Position numbers and translations under genes: made by a program | Assembly: GCA_050246995.1 (NCBI GenBank) | Contig: JBFWVA010000003.1 | Span: forward strand, 248,001-312,000 | Direction of reading: 5' to 3' | Source: SHVO01 sp050246995 | GTDB lineage: Bacteria; Pseudomonadota; Alphaproteobacteria; Rhodospirillales; Rhodospirillaceae | DNA length: 64,000 nucleotides | The notes under the pieces: model-generated | What the model was told of the DNA's origin: nothing | The model's input: the letters and a program-made list of their open reading frames with translations, nothing else | Databases searched by the model: none | Part shown: positions 32,799-40,683 of the stretch, in pieces | How the letters are laid out: each line of letters starts with the position of its first letter | Numbering within the stretch: position 1 is the stretch's first letter

Positions 32799-33644
32799 AT
32801 GCGTACCTATCTCTTCACCGTCGCGTCTATCGCCGTCGCGCTCTCCGCCACATCCGCCTTCGCCGCTCCCATCACCGTCGCTGACACCATGGACAGCGCC
32901 GCCACCGTTCACGGTGCCGACTACGGCGGTTACAGCACCGCCAATTTCGCCAATCGCGGGGCCGGCGGCCGTCACTGGGGCGACGAGATCGCCGATCCCG
33001 CACACCGCTTCGACACCACACAGATCACGGTCGACCGCAACGACGCCGCGCACACGATGCAAATCACCTTGCGCACCCGCTTCAACGGCAGTGACCTCGG
33101 CGCCCACTATGCCGACATCTTTATCGACACCGCGACACCGGACACGGTGGACTCCTTCGGCTACAGCATTGCCCTGGGATACCAGTCCATGTCCCCCGGC
33201 CTTTACACCAACGGCTCCAGCCAATTCTCCAATGACATCTGGAGCGGCACCTCCAACATCTATGGTGGCGCGGCGCAGTTGAAGACGGGCGAGGCGGGCT
33301 TCGATCCCGCCATGGCGCTCACACCCTCCGTGCGTCTCACCGGCGGCAGCCAGCTCGCCGGCTATGCCGTCAGCACCACGCAAACCAGCCTCGGCGGCGG
33401 GCTCTTCGATCTCACCGTCGAGATCGCTAGCGCCGATCTCTCGCTGTTCGACGCCTTCGATCTCTTCTGGGCTACCGCCGACTGCGCCAACGACGTCATC
33501 TGGGGCAGTTTCGTAACCGCCTCCGGAACCCCTTCGGAAACCCCAGTGCCCGCACCGGCCTCCTTCGCGCTTCTGCTCGCGGGCCTCGCCGGCTTGGCCT
33601 CTTTCCGCCCGCGCCCTGCAACCGGGGACCGCGCCCGCGCGTAA
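32799..33644 (+). CDS. Exported protein with a PEP-CTERM-like C-terminal signal
   Basis: A 281-residue secreted protein: signal peptide (MRTYLFTVASIAVALSATSA, cut near AFAAP), a beta-rich body (GYSTANFANRGAGG, TMQITLRTRFNGSDLG, YADIFIDTATPDTVDSF) and a C-terminal tripartite tail of VPAPAS, a hydrophobic helix (FALLLAGLAGLASF) and a basic end (RPRPATGDRAR). That tail matches PEP-CTERM signals, recognised by exosortases and linked to exopolysaccharide export, with VPAP in place of the commoner VPEP. Ribosome site AGGAGG precedes the ATG. No exosortase gene is in the window. The body is not identified. Confidence 0.75.
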   Translation: MRTYLFTVASIAVALSATSAFAAPITVADTMDSAATVHGADYGGYSTANFANRGAGGRHWGDEIADPAHRFDTTQITVDRNDAAHTMQITLRTRFNGSDLGAHYADIFIDTATPDTVDSFGYSIALGYQSMSPGLYTNGSSQFSNDIWSGTSNIYGGAAQLKTGEAGFDPAMALTPSVRLTGGSQLAGYAVSTTQTSLGGGLFDLTVEIASADLSLFDAFDLFWATADCANDVIWGSFVTASGTPSETPVPAPASFALLLAGLAGLASFRPRPATGDRARA

Positions 33645-33715
33645 GTGTACGTCCTTTAAACGGGCACGGATCTCCTCCGGTCTTGTTGCTCGCAGCTAAC
33701 GATACCGGAGAACGG

Positions 33716-33745
33716 AAAGCCGGACGGAACACCCCGTCCGGCTTT
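33716..33745 (+). terminator. Intrinsic terminator after the PEP-CTERM gene
   Basis: AAAGCCGGACGG pairs with CCGTCCGGCTTT (12 bp perfect, loop AACACC), followed by CTCTGTT. It lies 71 bp after the stop. Confidence 0.8.
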
Positions 33746-33787
33746 CTCTGTTCCGTTCACGTGCGTTTATTTCAGGTTCACTTGTTC

Positions 33788-34297
33788 ATGTTGTCTCGTT
33801 TCCTTGCCGCCGCGCTCCTCTTCGCGACGCCCGCCGTCGCCGATACCCTCACCGGCCATCCCGTGGTCACCGACGGCGACACCTTCCGCTTCAAGGGCGG
33901 CCTCAAGATCCGCCTCTTCGGCGTCGACACGCCCGAGAAGAATCAGAAGTGCGAATGGAAAAGCGCCTGTTACCCCTGCGGCCGCGACGCCGCCGATTTC
34001 GTGCGCGCGCTTGTCGGCAAGAACGAGATGACCTGCGCGCTCACCGGCGACAAGACCTACGACCGCTTTGTCGCGGTCTGTTCCGTGGGCAAGAAGGATG
34101 TGGGCGAGGCCATCATCGCCGCCGGTTGGGGCCTCCCGTACCGGCAGTTCCTCAAGGGCCATCCCCTGGAGGCGTCTTATGTCGCGGCCGAGAAGGGGGC
34201 GCAGGCCCAAAAACGCGGCCTCAACCGGGGCCGCTTTATTTCGCCGGCCGACTGGCGCGCCCGCAAGATGCGTCTCGAATGCGAGCGGGGCGAATAA
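33788..34297 (+). CDS. Secreted thermonuclease-like (SNase) protein
   Basis: A 169-residue protein with a signal peptide (about 1-18, LSRFLAAALLFATPAVA) and a staphylococcal-nuclease fold: TLTGHPVVTDGDTFRF, IRLFGVDTPEKNQ (the Arg and Asp of the calcium/phosphate site), then DAADFVRALVGKNEMTC, TYDRFVAVCSVGKKDVGEAI and YVAAEKGAQAQKRGLN. It is expected to cut DNA or RNA in the periplasm or outside the cell. ATG 33788 is chosen because it begins the signal peptide; earlier in-frame starts lie in the upstream terminator. Four cysteines, including CEWKSACYPCG, could form disulfides. Confidence 0.85.
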   Translation: MLSRFLAAALLFATPAVADTLTGHPVVTDGDTFRFKGGLKIRLFGVDTPEKNQKCEWKSACYPCGRDAADFVRALVGKNEMTCALTGDKTYDRFVAVCSVGKKDVGEAIIAAGWGLPYRQFLKGHPLEASYVAAEKGAQAQKRGLNRGRFISPADWRARKMRLECERGE

Positions 34298-34324
34298 AGC
34301 CGGGCAGGTTCTACACGCGCGGGT

Positions 34325-34349
34325 GGAACAAAATCCGGCAAACCGCGTT
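34325..34349 (+). promoter_or_regulatory. EcfG-type general-stress promoter
   Basis: GGAAC (34325-34329), 16 bp, CGTT (34346-34349) is an exact match to the alphaproteobacterial EcfG (SigT/RpoE2) consensus. It lies 28 bp before the tiny gene at 34378. Confidence 0.65.
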
Positions 34350-34377
34350 GCGCCTTGCAGAGACCAAAGAGGCGTTC

Positions 34378-34551
34378 ATGCAAAAATGTATCGAGTTCCG
34401 CGACCACGCCGACGCCTGCCGCGCCCTCGCGGCCAAGGCCGTGCATGACGAGCAGCGCGCCCAGCTCGAAGCCCTCGCGATCACCTGGGATACCCTGGCC
34501 GAGCAGCGGGCCAAACTGCTCCGCTGCTGCCGCGCGCTACACGCGGCCTAA
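34378..34551 (+). CDS. Tiny helical protein, likely general-stress regulated
   Basis: A 57-residue protein from ATG 34378 with AGAGG six bases upstream. CIEFRDHADACRALAAKAVH and LEALAITWDTLAEQRAKLLR match the family seen at 16831, 31581, 31783, 32198, 32429 and 58584. It directly follows a perfect EcfG-type promoter, which links this family to the general stress response. Function unknown. Confidence 0.7.
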   Translation: MQKCIEFRDHADACRALAAKAVHDEQRAQLEALAITWDTLAEQRAKLLRCCRALHAA

Positions 34552-34574
34552 GCGCGCCCTTAGGTTAACGCCCG

Positions 34575-34787
34575 TTACGTCAACGCTTGGAATTTTTCCA
34601 GGCCGCGCGGTGTGATGCACGCCTGCTGCCCGCGGCTCGCCGAGGGGAAGCGCAGGAAGCCGGCTTCCGCGAATGCGACCAATTGAGCGATCGAACAGCC
34701 CGCGACCATGCACACGTCGCCTGCGATATGCGCACGCCCATCGCGCAGCGTGGCCAGCACGCGCCTCAGCACGCTGACCCCTAACAT
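34575..34787 (-). CDS. Small winged-helix-like protein
   Basis: A 70-residue protein: VLATLRDGRAHIAGDVCMVA, SIAQLVAFAEAGFLRF and ITPRGLEKFQAL resemble a winged helix with a terminal LTxxG-type strand. Last gene of a three-gene minus-strand mini-operon; it overlaps the IF-1-like gene by seven bases. A DNA-binding role is inferred only from the fold-like pattern. Confidence 0.6.
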   Translation of the reverse strand: MLGVSVLRRVLATLRDGRAHIAGDVCMVAGCSIAQLVAFAEAGFLRFPSASRGQQACITPRGLEKFQALT

Positions 34788-34999
34788 GCGCGCAGTCCGA
34801 CGGGTGTGGCCTGCCGGAACATCGGGCGCTGCGCGCCGCTGCTCGCCGGCGAGATCTCCACCGTGATCGCATCGCCGATATCGGCGGGGAACCGGTCGGG
34901 CACGAGCGCCGCCGCGGTGATCTCATGGCCGTTGGTGAAACGCACTTGATACTGGCCCTTTGGCAGGACGCCGGTCACGACGCCGCTGAATCTGATCAT
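34781..34999 (-). CDS. IF-1-like small OB-fold protein
   Basis: A 72-residue protein, the exact size of translation factor IF-1. MIRFSGVVTGVLPKGQYQVR, FTNGHEITAA and GDAITVEISP align by eye with the IF-1/S1 OB fold (E-G-x-V-x-x-x-L-P, F-x-V-x-x-x-N-G-H, G-D-x-V-x-V-E-x-S-P). It is too divergent to be the housekeeping InfA and is encoded between a one-TM peptide and a winged-helix-like protein, each overlapping it. The ATG at 34999 overlaps the stop of the upstream gene. RNA or single-stranded DNA binding is likely; the job is unknown. Confidence 0.65.
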   Translation of the reverse strand: MIRFSGVVTGVLPKGQYQVRFTNGHEITAAALVPDRFPADIGDAITVEISPASSGAQRPMFRQATPVGLRAC

Positions 35000-35145
35000 G
35001 ATGCGACCACCGGCACGGTTCCGGGTTCTGTCAGCAGCAGCACGGCGCCGAACACGATCACGGTCAGCACCAGCCACATCATCCAATTGAAGGGCTCGCG
35101 CCGCTTCGGCCGCATGCCGGACAGGGCGGGGTCGGGATTTTCCAA
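34996..35145 (-). CDS. Tiny single-TM membrane protein
   Basis: A 49-residue frame from TTG 35145 to TGA 34998-34996: a basic cytoplasmic head (MRPKRREPFNW), one hydrophobic helix (MMWLVLTVIVFGAVLLL) and a short tail. GGAGA lies eight bases before the TTG, and the stop overlaps the IF-1-like ATG by four bases, both good support. Function unknown. Confidence 0.6.
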   Translation of the reverse strand: MENPDPALSGMRPKRREPFNWMMWLVLTVIVFGAVLLLTEPGTVPVVAS

Positions 35146-35726
35146 GGGGCGTATCTCCAGAACGGAGAAAGCGGCGCGATGAGGCTACGGCGTAACCTAC
35201 GAGAAAGAAGGGAAGGCGGCCCGCTTACGGCGCGCCCGTTATGCGCGGGCGGCGCTGCCCTCCATATATGGGCGTACCCCTCGCGAAAAGATAGGAAATT
35301 CGCCGAATTTCGCCAGTTTTCGCCGGTTTCGCCCGTGTTTTTGGTAACGCGCGCGAACCAACGAGTCCCAGCGGCTTGCCGCGCCGAAGCTTTAGCGAAG
35401 GCGGGAAACTTTTTCGCCCCGCCCGCATTACATTACACAGCGGCGCGCCCCCAGCCCCCCAGCATCAAGCGCCGCGAAGACACGTAGCCCTTCGCTTTTC
35501 CCCCAAAGCGAAGGGCTTTTCTTTCAGTCCGGCGGCTTGCTTCGCCGGGCTGTCGCGCCGAAGCCCGAGAGGGCGAAGGCGGACTGGGATGAAGGGCTGT
35601 GCCGCGGGTCGGCGCGTGCACCCTCCCGCAATTTCTTCCACCGCCGAGGGAACAACTTCGCCCGTTCGCGATTTTGATTTTCTGTGCTCTGGGGTTTGGC
35701 GCCTCTGGGTCTTACCGGAGGTATCC
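35146..35726. other. Repeat-bearing intergenic region before kaiC
   Basis: 581 bp. It holds one family-B unit with a 13-bp terminator-like hairpin (about 35401-35524) and two GCGCCGAAGC..GCGAAGGCGG units (about 35379-35407 and 35551-35588). The kaiC promoter is not obvious. Confidence 0.5.
35401..35524. repeat. Family B repeat, copy 1, with terminator-like hairpin
   Basis: Shares CATTACATTACACAGCGGCG, a CCCCCAGCCCCCCAGC run, AAGCGCCGC and a final hairpin with copies at 39056 and 40112. The hairpin (AGCCCTTCGCTTT / AAAGCGAAGGGCT, 35486-35517, 13 bp perfect) is followed by TTTCTTT and looks like a terminator, but no plus-strand gene ends before it. Confidence 0.75.
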
Positions 35727-37280
35727 GTGCCAGATACGTCACCTGCTTCGAAATCCGCCGGCGCCCACGCCGCCGCTTCCCCCGCAACCGTCTCCACGGG
35801 CGTCGCCGGGATCGACCATCTCCTTCAAGGCGGCCTGCCGCGCAACCGCTTCTACCTCGTCGAAGGCAAGCCCGGCTCCGGCAAAACCACCCTCGGTCTC
35901 CAGTTTCTCATCGAAGGCGTGCGCCGGTGCGAGAAGGTGCTCTACATCACCCTGTCCGAAACCTCCGATGAATTGCACGCCGTCGCCGCGTCGCATGGCC
36001 TCGACCTCAGCGGCGTCGATCTGTTCGAACTCGGCTCCGCCGCCGAAGCCCTCGGCGAGGCGCAGGATCAAACCGTCCTTCATCCCTGGGAAGTCGAGCT
36101 CGGCAACGTCATCCAGCTCATCCGCGACCAGGTCGAGAAGGTCAACCCGCAGCGCGTCGTCTTCGACAGTCTGTCCGAGCTGCGCCTGCTCGCGCAGGAA
36201 TCCTTGCGTTACCGGCGCCAGGTCCTCGCCTTCAAGCAGTTCTTCGCCGGGCGCAAGGTGACGGTCATCATCGTCGACGACATGACCGATTCCGGCAATG
36301 TCCGCGACGCGCATCTGCACAGTATCTGCCACGGCGTCATCACCCTCGAGCGCACCACCCTCGAATTCGGCCCCGCGCGCCGCCGGCTCGAGGTGCAAAA
36401 ACTGCGCGGGGTCGATTTCATCGCCGGCTACCATGATTTTGTCATCCGCAAGGGCGGGCTCGTCGTTTTCCCGCGCCTCGTCGCCGCGGCCCATCACAAG
36501 GCCTTCATCGGCGACGCCGTCACCAGCTCGGTGCCGCAGCTCGACTCGCTCATGGGCGGCGGCCCGCTGCGCGGCTCGACCGTGCTGATCACCGGCCCCG
36601 CCGGCACCGGCAAGACCACCATCGCCCTCCAGTATATGGTCGCCGCCTGCGCGCGCGGCGAGCCCGCGACCATCATCGAATTCGACGAACGCATCGGCAC
36701 CCTGATGGCGCGCTCCCGCGCCATGGGCTTCGATCTGCAGACCTACATCGACAACGGCCTCTTATCGTTGCTCCAGGTCGATCCGGCCGAGATGTCGCCC
36801 GGCGAATTCGCCGCGCGCATCCGCGAGGATGTCCGCGACCGCGGCTGCAAGCTCGTCGTGGTCGACAGCCTCGACGGCTATATCGCCGCCATGCCCCAGG
36901 AACATCACCTGTTCCTGCAGATGCACGAGCTCCTGTCCTATCTCAATCAGAACGGCGTGCTCACCTTCCTCATCAACATCCAGACCGGCCTTCTCGGCAA
37001 CATGTCCTCCGTCGCCGTCAACATCTCCTACATCGCCGACACCGTCATGATGATCCGCTTCTTCGAGGCCGGCGGGCGCATGCGTAAAGCCATCTCGGTC
37101 ATCAAGAACCGCGCCGGCCCCCACGAGGACGCCATCCGCGAGCTGCGCATCGACGCGCACGGCGTGCGCGTCGGCGAACCCCTGATGGAGTTCCGCGGCG
37201 TCATGACCGGCACCCCGGAATACATCGGCAATAACCGTCTCATGGAAGACCGCGACGCCGACGGTCAGCTCCGCGCGTGA
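35727..37280 (+). CDS. kaiC: KaiC-like double RecA-domain ATPase
   Basis: A 517-residue protein with two KaiC/RecA domains. CI: Walker A EGKPGSGKTT (about residue 50), Walker B VVFDSLSEL. CII: Walker A TGPAGTGKTT (about 290), Walker B LVVVDSLDGY. GTG 35727 is preferred, with GGAGGT five bases upstream; longer frames read repeat DNA. In Synechococcus KaiC the autophosphorylated pair is S431-T432; by eye the matching site here reads NISYIADT, keeping Ser but with Tyr for Thr. No kaiA or kaiB is present. The stop overlaps the start of a hybrid kinase, so a KaiC-kinase pair, probably a stress or timing switch, is likely. Confidence 0.88.
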   Translation: MPDTSPASKSAGAHAAASPATVSTGVAGIDHLLQGGLPRNRFYLVEGKPGSGKTTLGLQFLIEGVRRCEKVLYITLSETSDELHAVAASHGLDLSGVDLFELGSAAEALGEAQDQTVLHPWEVELGNVIQLIRDQVEKVNPQRVVFDSLSELRLLAQESLRYRRQVLAFKQFFAGRKVTVIIVDDMTDSGNVRDAHLHSICHGVITLERTTLEFGPARRRLEVQKLRGVDFIAGYHDFVIRKGGLVVFPRLVAAAHHKAFIGDAVTSSVPQLDSLMGGGPLRGSTVLITGPAGTGKTTIALQYMVAACARGEPATIIEFDERIGTLMARSRAMGFDLQTYIDNGLLSLLQVDPAEMSPGEFAARIREDVRDRGCKLVVVDSLDGYIAAMPQEHHLFLQMHELLSYLNQNGVLTFLINIQTGLLGNMSSVAVNISYIADTVMMIRFFEAGGRMRKAISVIKNRAGPHEDAIRELRIDAHGVRVGEPLMEFRGVMTGTPEYIGNNRLMEDRDADGQLRA

Positions 37281-39040
37281 ACGGCTCATTCGTGACCGGC
37301 CCGCTGGAGACACGGGAGCCCGTGAACACGCCGGACGAACGCGGCGGGATCATCCGGCTCTGCATGCCCTTCACGGGCGATGCGGAGAATGTCGCGCGCC
37401 TCCTTCTCGCGTCCGGTTATCGCGCCGTGCCCGCGCCGGACCTCAACGGCATCGCCGCCGCCCTCAATGACGAACTCGGCGCCGTCATCCTGACCGAGGA
37501 GGCCTTACGCTTCGACCAGGCCGCCCTGCGCGCCGCCCTCGCGGCGCAGCCCGTCTGGTCCGACGTGCCCTTCATCGTGCTCGTGCCGCGCCAGCGTTCG
37601 TCCGAGCCGCGCAACGAGATCGCCGCCCAGCGCATGCTCGAGGTCACGACCAATTTCATCGTGCTCGAGCGTCCCTTGAGCAAGCAGTCCCTGATCAGCG
37701 CCGTCGTGACCGCCCTGCGCGGCCGCCAGCGCCAGTTCCTCCTGCGCGCCCACATGAACGCCTTCGAGGACGCCGCGGTCGAACTGCGCCGCAACGCCGA
37801 ACTTCTCGAATCCCGTGTTCAGGAACGCACCGCCGCGCTCACCGTCGAGATGGAAAGCCGCGAGCGCGCCGAAGCCGCGCTGCGCCAGGCCCACAAGATG
37901 GAAGCCATCGGCCAGCTCACCGGCGGCATCGCCCACGACTTCAACAACATCATCCAGGGCATCAGCGGCGCCGTGCGCCTCATCCAGCGCCGCATCGCCG
38001 CCGGCCGCATCGAGGAGATCGACACCTTCCTCGACGCCGCGTCGGATTCCTGCAAGCGCGCCGCCAATCTCACCCAGCGCCTTTTGGCCTTCTCGCGCCG
38101 CCAGCTTCTGGAATCCAAACCCGTCGACGTCAACGCGATGGTGGAATCGCTCATCGAACTCCTGCGCCGCACCTTGACCGAGAAGATCCTCCTGCGCGTC
38201 GATCTCAGGGCCTCCAAATCGGCGCTCACCGATATCAACCAGCTCGAGACCGCGCTCCTCAATCTCGTCATCAACTCGCGCGACGCGATGCCGGACGGCG
38301 GCCGCGTCACCATCGCCACCGCCGGCGTCAGCGCCGCCGAAGTCCCGAAAAGCCTCGGCCTCCACAACAGCCCCGCCGCCGAATTCGTGCGCATCGATGT
38401 CGCCGACACCGGCGTCGGCATGGAAGAGACCGTCGTCCACAAGGCCTTCGATCCGTTCTTCACCACCAAGCCGCTCGGCGCCGGCACCGGCCTCGGCCTG
38501 TCGATGGTCTACGGCTTCGCTCAGCAAAGCGGCGGCGGCGTCGCCATCACCAGCGCGCCGGGGGAAGGGACCACCGTGTGCCTGTTCATCCCCGCCACCA
38601 GCCAGGCGCCGGAACACAAAACCGCATCCGACCTCGCGCCCGATCCGGACGGCGCCGGCCAGCACGTGCTCATCTGCGACGACGAGGATCATGTCCGCAT
38701 GGTGGTGCGCGAGGTGCTCGCCGACATGGGCTACGCCTCCATGTCCGTCGCCGACCCCTACGCCGCGCTCTCGGCGCTCACCCGCGCCAGCAAGATCGAT
38801 CTTCTCATCACCGACGTCGGGCTTCCCGGCATGAACGGCCGCGAGCTCGCCGAAAGCGCCCGCAAGCTCCGCCCCGGTCTCCCGGTCTTGTTCATCACGG
38901 GCTACGCCGAGAACGCCGCCATCCGCGAGTCCTTCCTTGGCACCAACATGGCCATGATCACCAAGCCCTTCGAACTCGAACACCTCAGCGCCAAGATCGT
39001 CGAAATGCTCGGCCCAAAACCCGCCCCGCCGCCGCCGTAA
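37277..39040 (+). CDS. Hybrid histidine kinase paired with KaiC
   Basis: A 587-residue soluble kinase from GTG 37277, overlapping the kaiC stop by four bases. An N-terminal receiver-like domain (about 17-145, LLLASGYRAVPAPDLNGIAA) lacks a clear phospho-Asp and acts perhaps as a docking domain. Then a coiled coil, HisKA with LTGGIAHDFNNIIQGI, HATPase (NLVINSRDAMPDGG, DTGVGMEE, GTGLGLSMVYGFAQ) and a C-terminal receiver (LLITDVGLPGMNG). It probably reads the KaiC state, as SasA does in cyanobacteria (inference from pairing). Confidence 0.9.
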   Translation: MNGSFVTGPLETREPVNTPDERGGIIRLCMPFTGDAENVARLLLASGYRAVPAPDLNGIAAALNDELGAVILTEEALRFDQAALRAALAAQPVWSDVPFIVLVPRQRSSEPRNEIAAQRMLEVTTNFIVLERPLSKQSLISAVVTALRGRQRQFLLRAHMNAFEDAAVELRRNAELLESRVQERTAALTVEMESRERAEAALRQAHKMEAIGQLTGGIAHDFNNIIQGISGAVRLIQRRIAAGRIEEIDTFLDAASDSCKRAANLTQRLLAFSRRQLLESKPVDVNAMVESLIELLRRTLTEKILLRVDLRASKSALTDINQLETALLNLVINSRDAMPDGGRVTIATAGVSAAEVPKSLGLHNSPAAEFVRIDVADTGVGMEETVVHKAFDPFFTTKPLGAGTGLGLSMVYGFAQQSGGGVAITSAPGEGTTVCLFIPATSQAPEHKTASDLAPDPDGAGQHVLICDDEDHVRMVVREVLADMGYASMSVADPYAALSALTRASKIDLLITDVGLPGMNGRELAESARKLRPGLPVLFITGYAENAAIRESFLGTNMAMITKPFELEHLSAKIVEMLGPKPAPPPP

Positions 39041-39055
39041 GGGTTTTAGAAAACA

Positions 39056-39240
39056 GTCCGCCGGGCGAAACTTTCTGCGCCCCCCGGCATTACATTACAC
39101 AGCGGCGCGCCCCCCAGCCCCCCAGCATCAAGCGCCGCAAAAACACGTAGAGCCCTTCGTCTCCCCCCCCCCAGACGAAGGGCTCATCTTTTCGCGAAGC
39201 GTCGCGCCGTAGCCCCCAGGGCGAAGGCGGATAGCCCTTC
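39056..39240. repeat. Family B repeat, copy 2, with terminator-like hairpin
   Basis: Same modules as 35401: CATTACATTACACAGCGGCG, C-rich run, AAGCGCCGC, then AGCCCTTCGTCT / AGACGAAGGGCT (39151-39184, 12-bp stem, C10 loop). This copy follows the kinase stop at 39040 and could end that transcript. A GTCGCGCCGTAGC..GCGAAGGCGG unit follows at 39200-39230. Confidence 0.75.
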
Positions 39241-39275
39241 GCCTCATACCTTGAATCGAAGGGCCATTCTTTTTC

Positions 39276-39303
39276 AGAAATTTATCTCTGATATTTTTTC
39301 GCG
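39276..39303. repeat. AT-cored palindromic repeat, family A, copy 4
   Basis: GAAATTTATCTCTGATATTTTTTCGCG, in halves GAAATTTATC and GATATTTTTTCGC, 37 bp before copy 5; the paired layout is like 10444/10505. Confidence 0.55.
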
Positions 39304-39339
39304 CGTCCCAAATGCTACGCGTTCAACAGCCGCGCTTGC

Positions 39340-39365
39340 GCGAAAATTTATCGGAGATAATTTTC
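39340..39365. repeat. AT-cored palindromic repeat, family A, copy 5
   Basis: GCGAAAATTTATC, GGA, GATAATTTTC: a near-perfect palindrome (AAAATT.ATC / GAT.AATTTT). Downstream (39370-39500) are GCGCGAAA-rich fragments of the same kind. Confidence 0.55.
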
Positions 39366-39502
39366 TGTTCGCGCGCCAGCGCGAAATTTAGTTTCTCGTT
39401 CGCACCTACTCTTGCGAAAAGTTATCGGCGCGACGCGCGCGGTTCACTGAACCGCGCGCCCGCGATTTTCCGTCGCGCGTCAGCGCGAACTCTGGTGCGC
39501 GC

Positions 39503-40003
39503 CTACCGCGCCGCCACCCGCTGCCCCTGTACCAGCAGCACGCCGTTGGTCGACGTCTGCAGCGCGTTGAACTCCGCGCCGCTCGTCATATTCACGATCC
39601 AGGTCTGTCCCGGCGTATCCTGCGTGCTGCTCCACACTTCCGGATACTGCAGGCTGAACCCCGGGAACGCTTCGGTGTTCACATTGCGCAGGCACGCGCG
39701 CGACACCAGCGTCTGCAGTTCGTCCTTGGTCGGCAGGCGCCACGCGCCGTCCAGCTTCTTGGCCTGCGCCCAGCTGATCTGCTGCGGCGTGCCCACACAG
39801 CCGGCGCCGTCCTGCCATTTCTGGCCCATCGCGCACCGCTGCCAGGTCAGTTTGGTTTCCTTGTCCACCACCTGCGCGCCCTGGATGTCGTAGCGCGAGA
39901 GGGGGAGGCCCGGCTCCTTTGTGCACTGCGCATAAGCCGCGCCGGTCACCGCCGTTGCGCTGCACATCAAAACAGAACCCATAATCAAAGCTCTCAATGA
40001 CAT
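39503..40003 (-). CDS. Exported DUF1566-type protein
   Basis: A 166-residue secreted protein: signal peptide cut near AYAQC (about residue 25) and a DUF1566-like domain (ETKLTWQRCAMGQKWQ, ISWAQAKKLDGAWRLPTKDE, EVWSSTQDTPGQTW). The W-R-L-P-T-x-x-E-L and W-S-S-T motifs define that family, found in many surface and lipoprotein-like proteins of unknown role. The mature N-terminus begins with Cys, but the region before it is not a clear lipobox. It is flanked by repeats on both sides. Confidence 0.8.
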   Translation of the reverse strand: MSLRALIMGSVLMCSATAVTGAAYAQCTKEPGLPLSRYDIQGAQVVDKETKLTWQRCAMGQKWQDGAGCVGTPQQISWAQAKKLDGAWRLPTKDELQTLVSRACLRNVNTEAFPGFSLQYPEVWSSTQDTPGQTWIVNMTSGAEFNALQTSTNGVLLVQGQRVAAR

Positions 40004-40683
40004 GATCGTTCTCCGAAAAATGAGGCCGAGACCCGCGACTTATTTTCGCGCGCAAAACTGTCAAGGCCGCCGCGGAATTACAGTTTTGAAAGGAAGGGCA
40101 AACCGCCCCGCCGGTCAGAACTTTTCCCCCGGTCCCGCATTAAATTTCACAGCGGCGCCCCCCAGCCCCCCAGCCCGTCGCGCCGCGAAGAGATAAGGCC
40201 CTTCGTCTCCCCCCGGACGAAGGGCCATTTCTTTTGGGCGCGGTGCACCTCGCCGCCCGCGGTTCTTTCCCGGACCATCTCCTGTTGGTCATCCCTGCGT
40301 GCGAAGCACGCGAAGAACCAGGCGTGCGCAGCACGCGAGGGTCCAGGGGTTTGCGTTTTTACGGTTTCGTTTTGCGGAACCTGACCGCCCCGCGCCACCC
40401 ACACGCAGCAAGCGGCCCCGGGGGGACAGGGGCCGCTCGGGCTGCGACCTCCCGCAGCCTGCAGCACGCTCTAAGGGAAAGCGCGTGCTGGGAAGCTCTG
40501 AGACAAAGAACCGCTCGCGCGGGCGTCTCACTGAGGAAAACGGCGCAGGCCTAAGATTGTTTCCGGTCACCACCGCCGGGGCGGTCCGGTATCGGCGGCG
40601 GGCGCGGCGCGTAACCTAATGCACGTAGACCCGTTTCTCTCGATACAGCGCGCGATCGCGCATCCCCACATCAGAGGCGGCCC
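40004..40683. other. Repeat-rich intergenic region
   Basis: 680 bp without a convincing gene. It holds family B copy 3 (40112-40234), a family D-like palindrome (about 40283-40352, GTCATCC, GTGCG/CGCAC arms, GTCCAGGGG) and GC-rich low-complexity DNA to 40620. No coding signal is supported. Confidence 0.5.
40112..40234. repeat. Family B repeat, copy 3, with terminator-like hairpin
   Basis: More divergent copy: CACAGCGGCG, CCCCCCAGCCCCCCAGC, then GGCCCTTCGTC / GACGAAGGGCC (40197-40226, 11 bp) followed by ATTTCTTTT. Confidence 0.7.
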
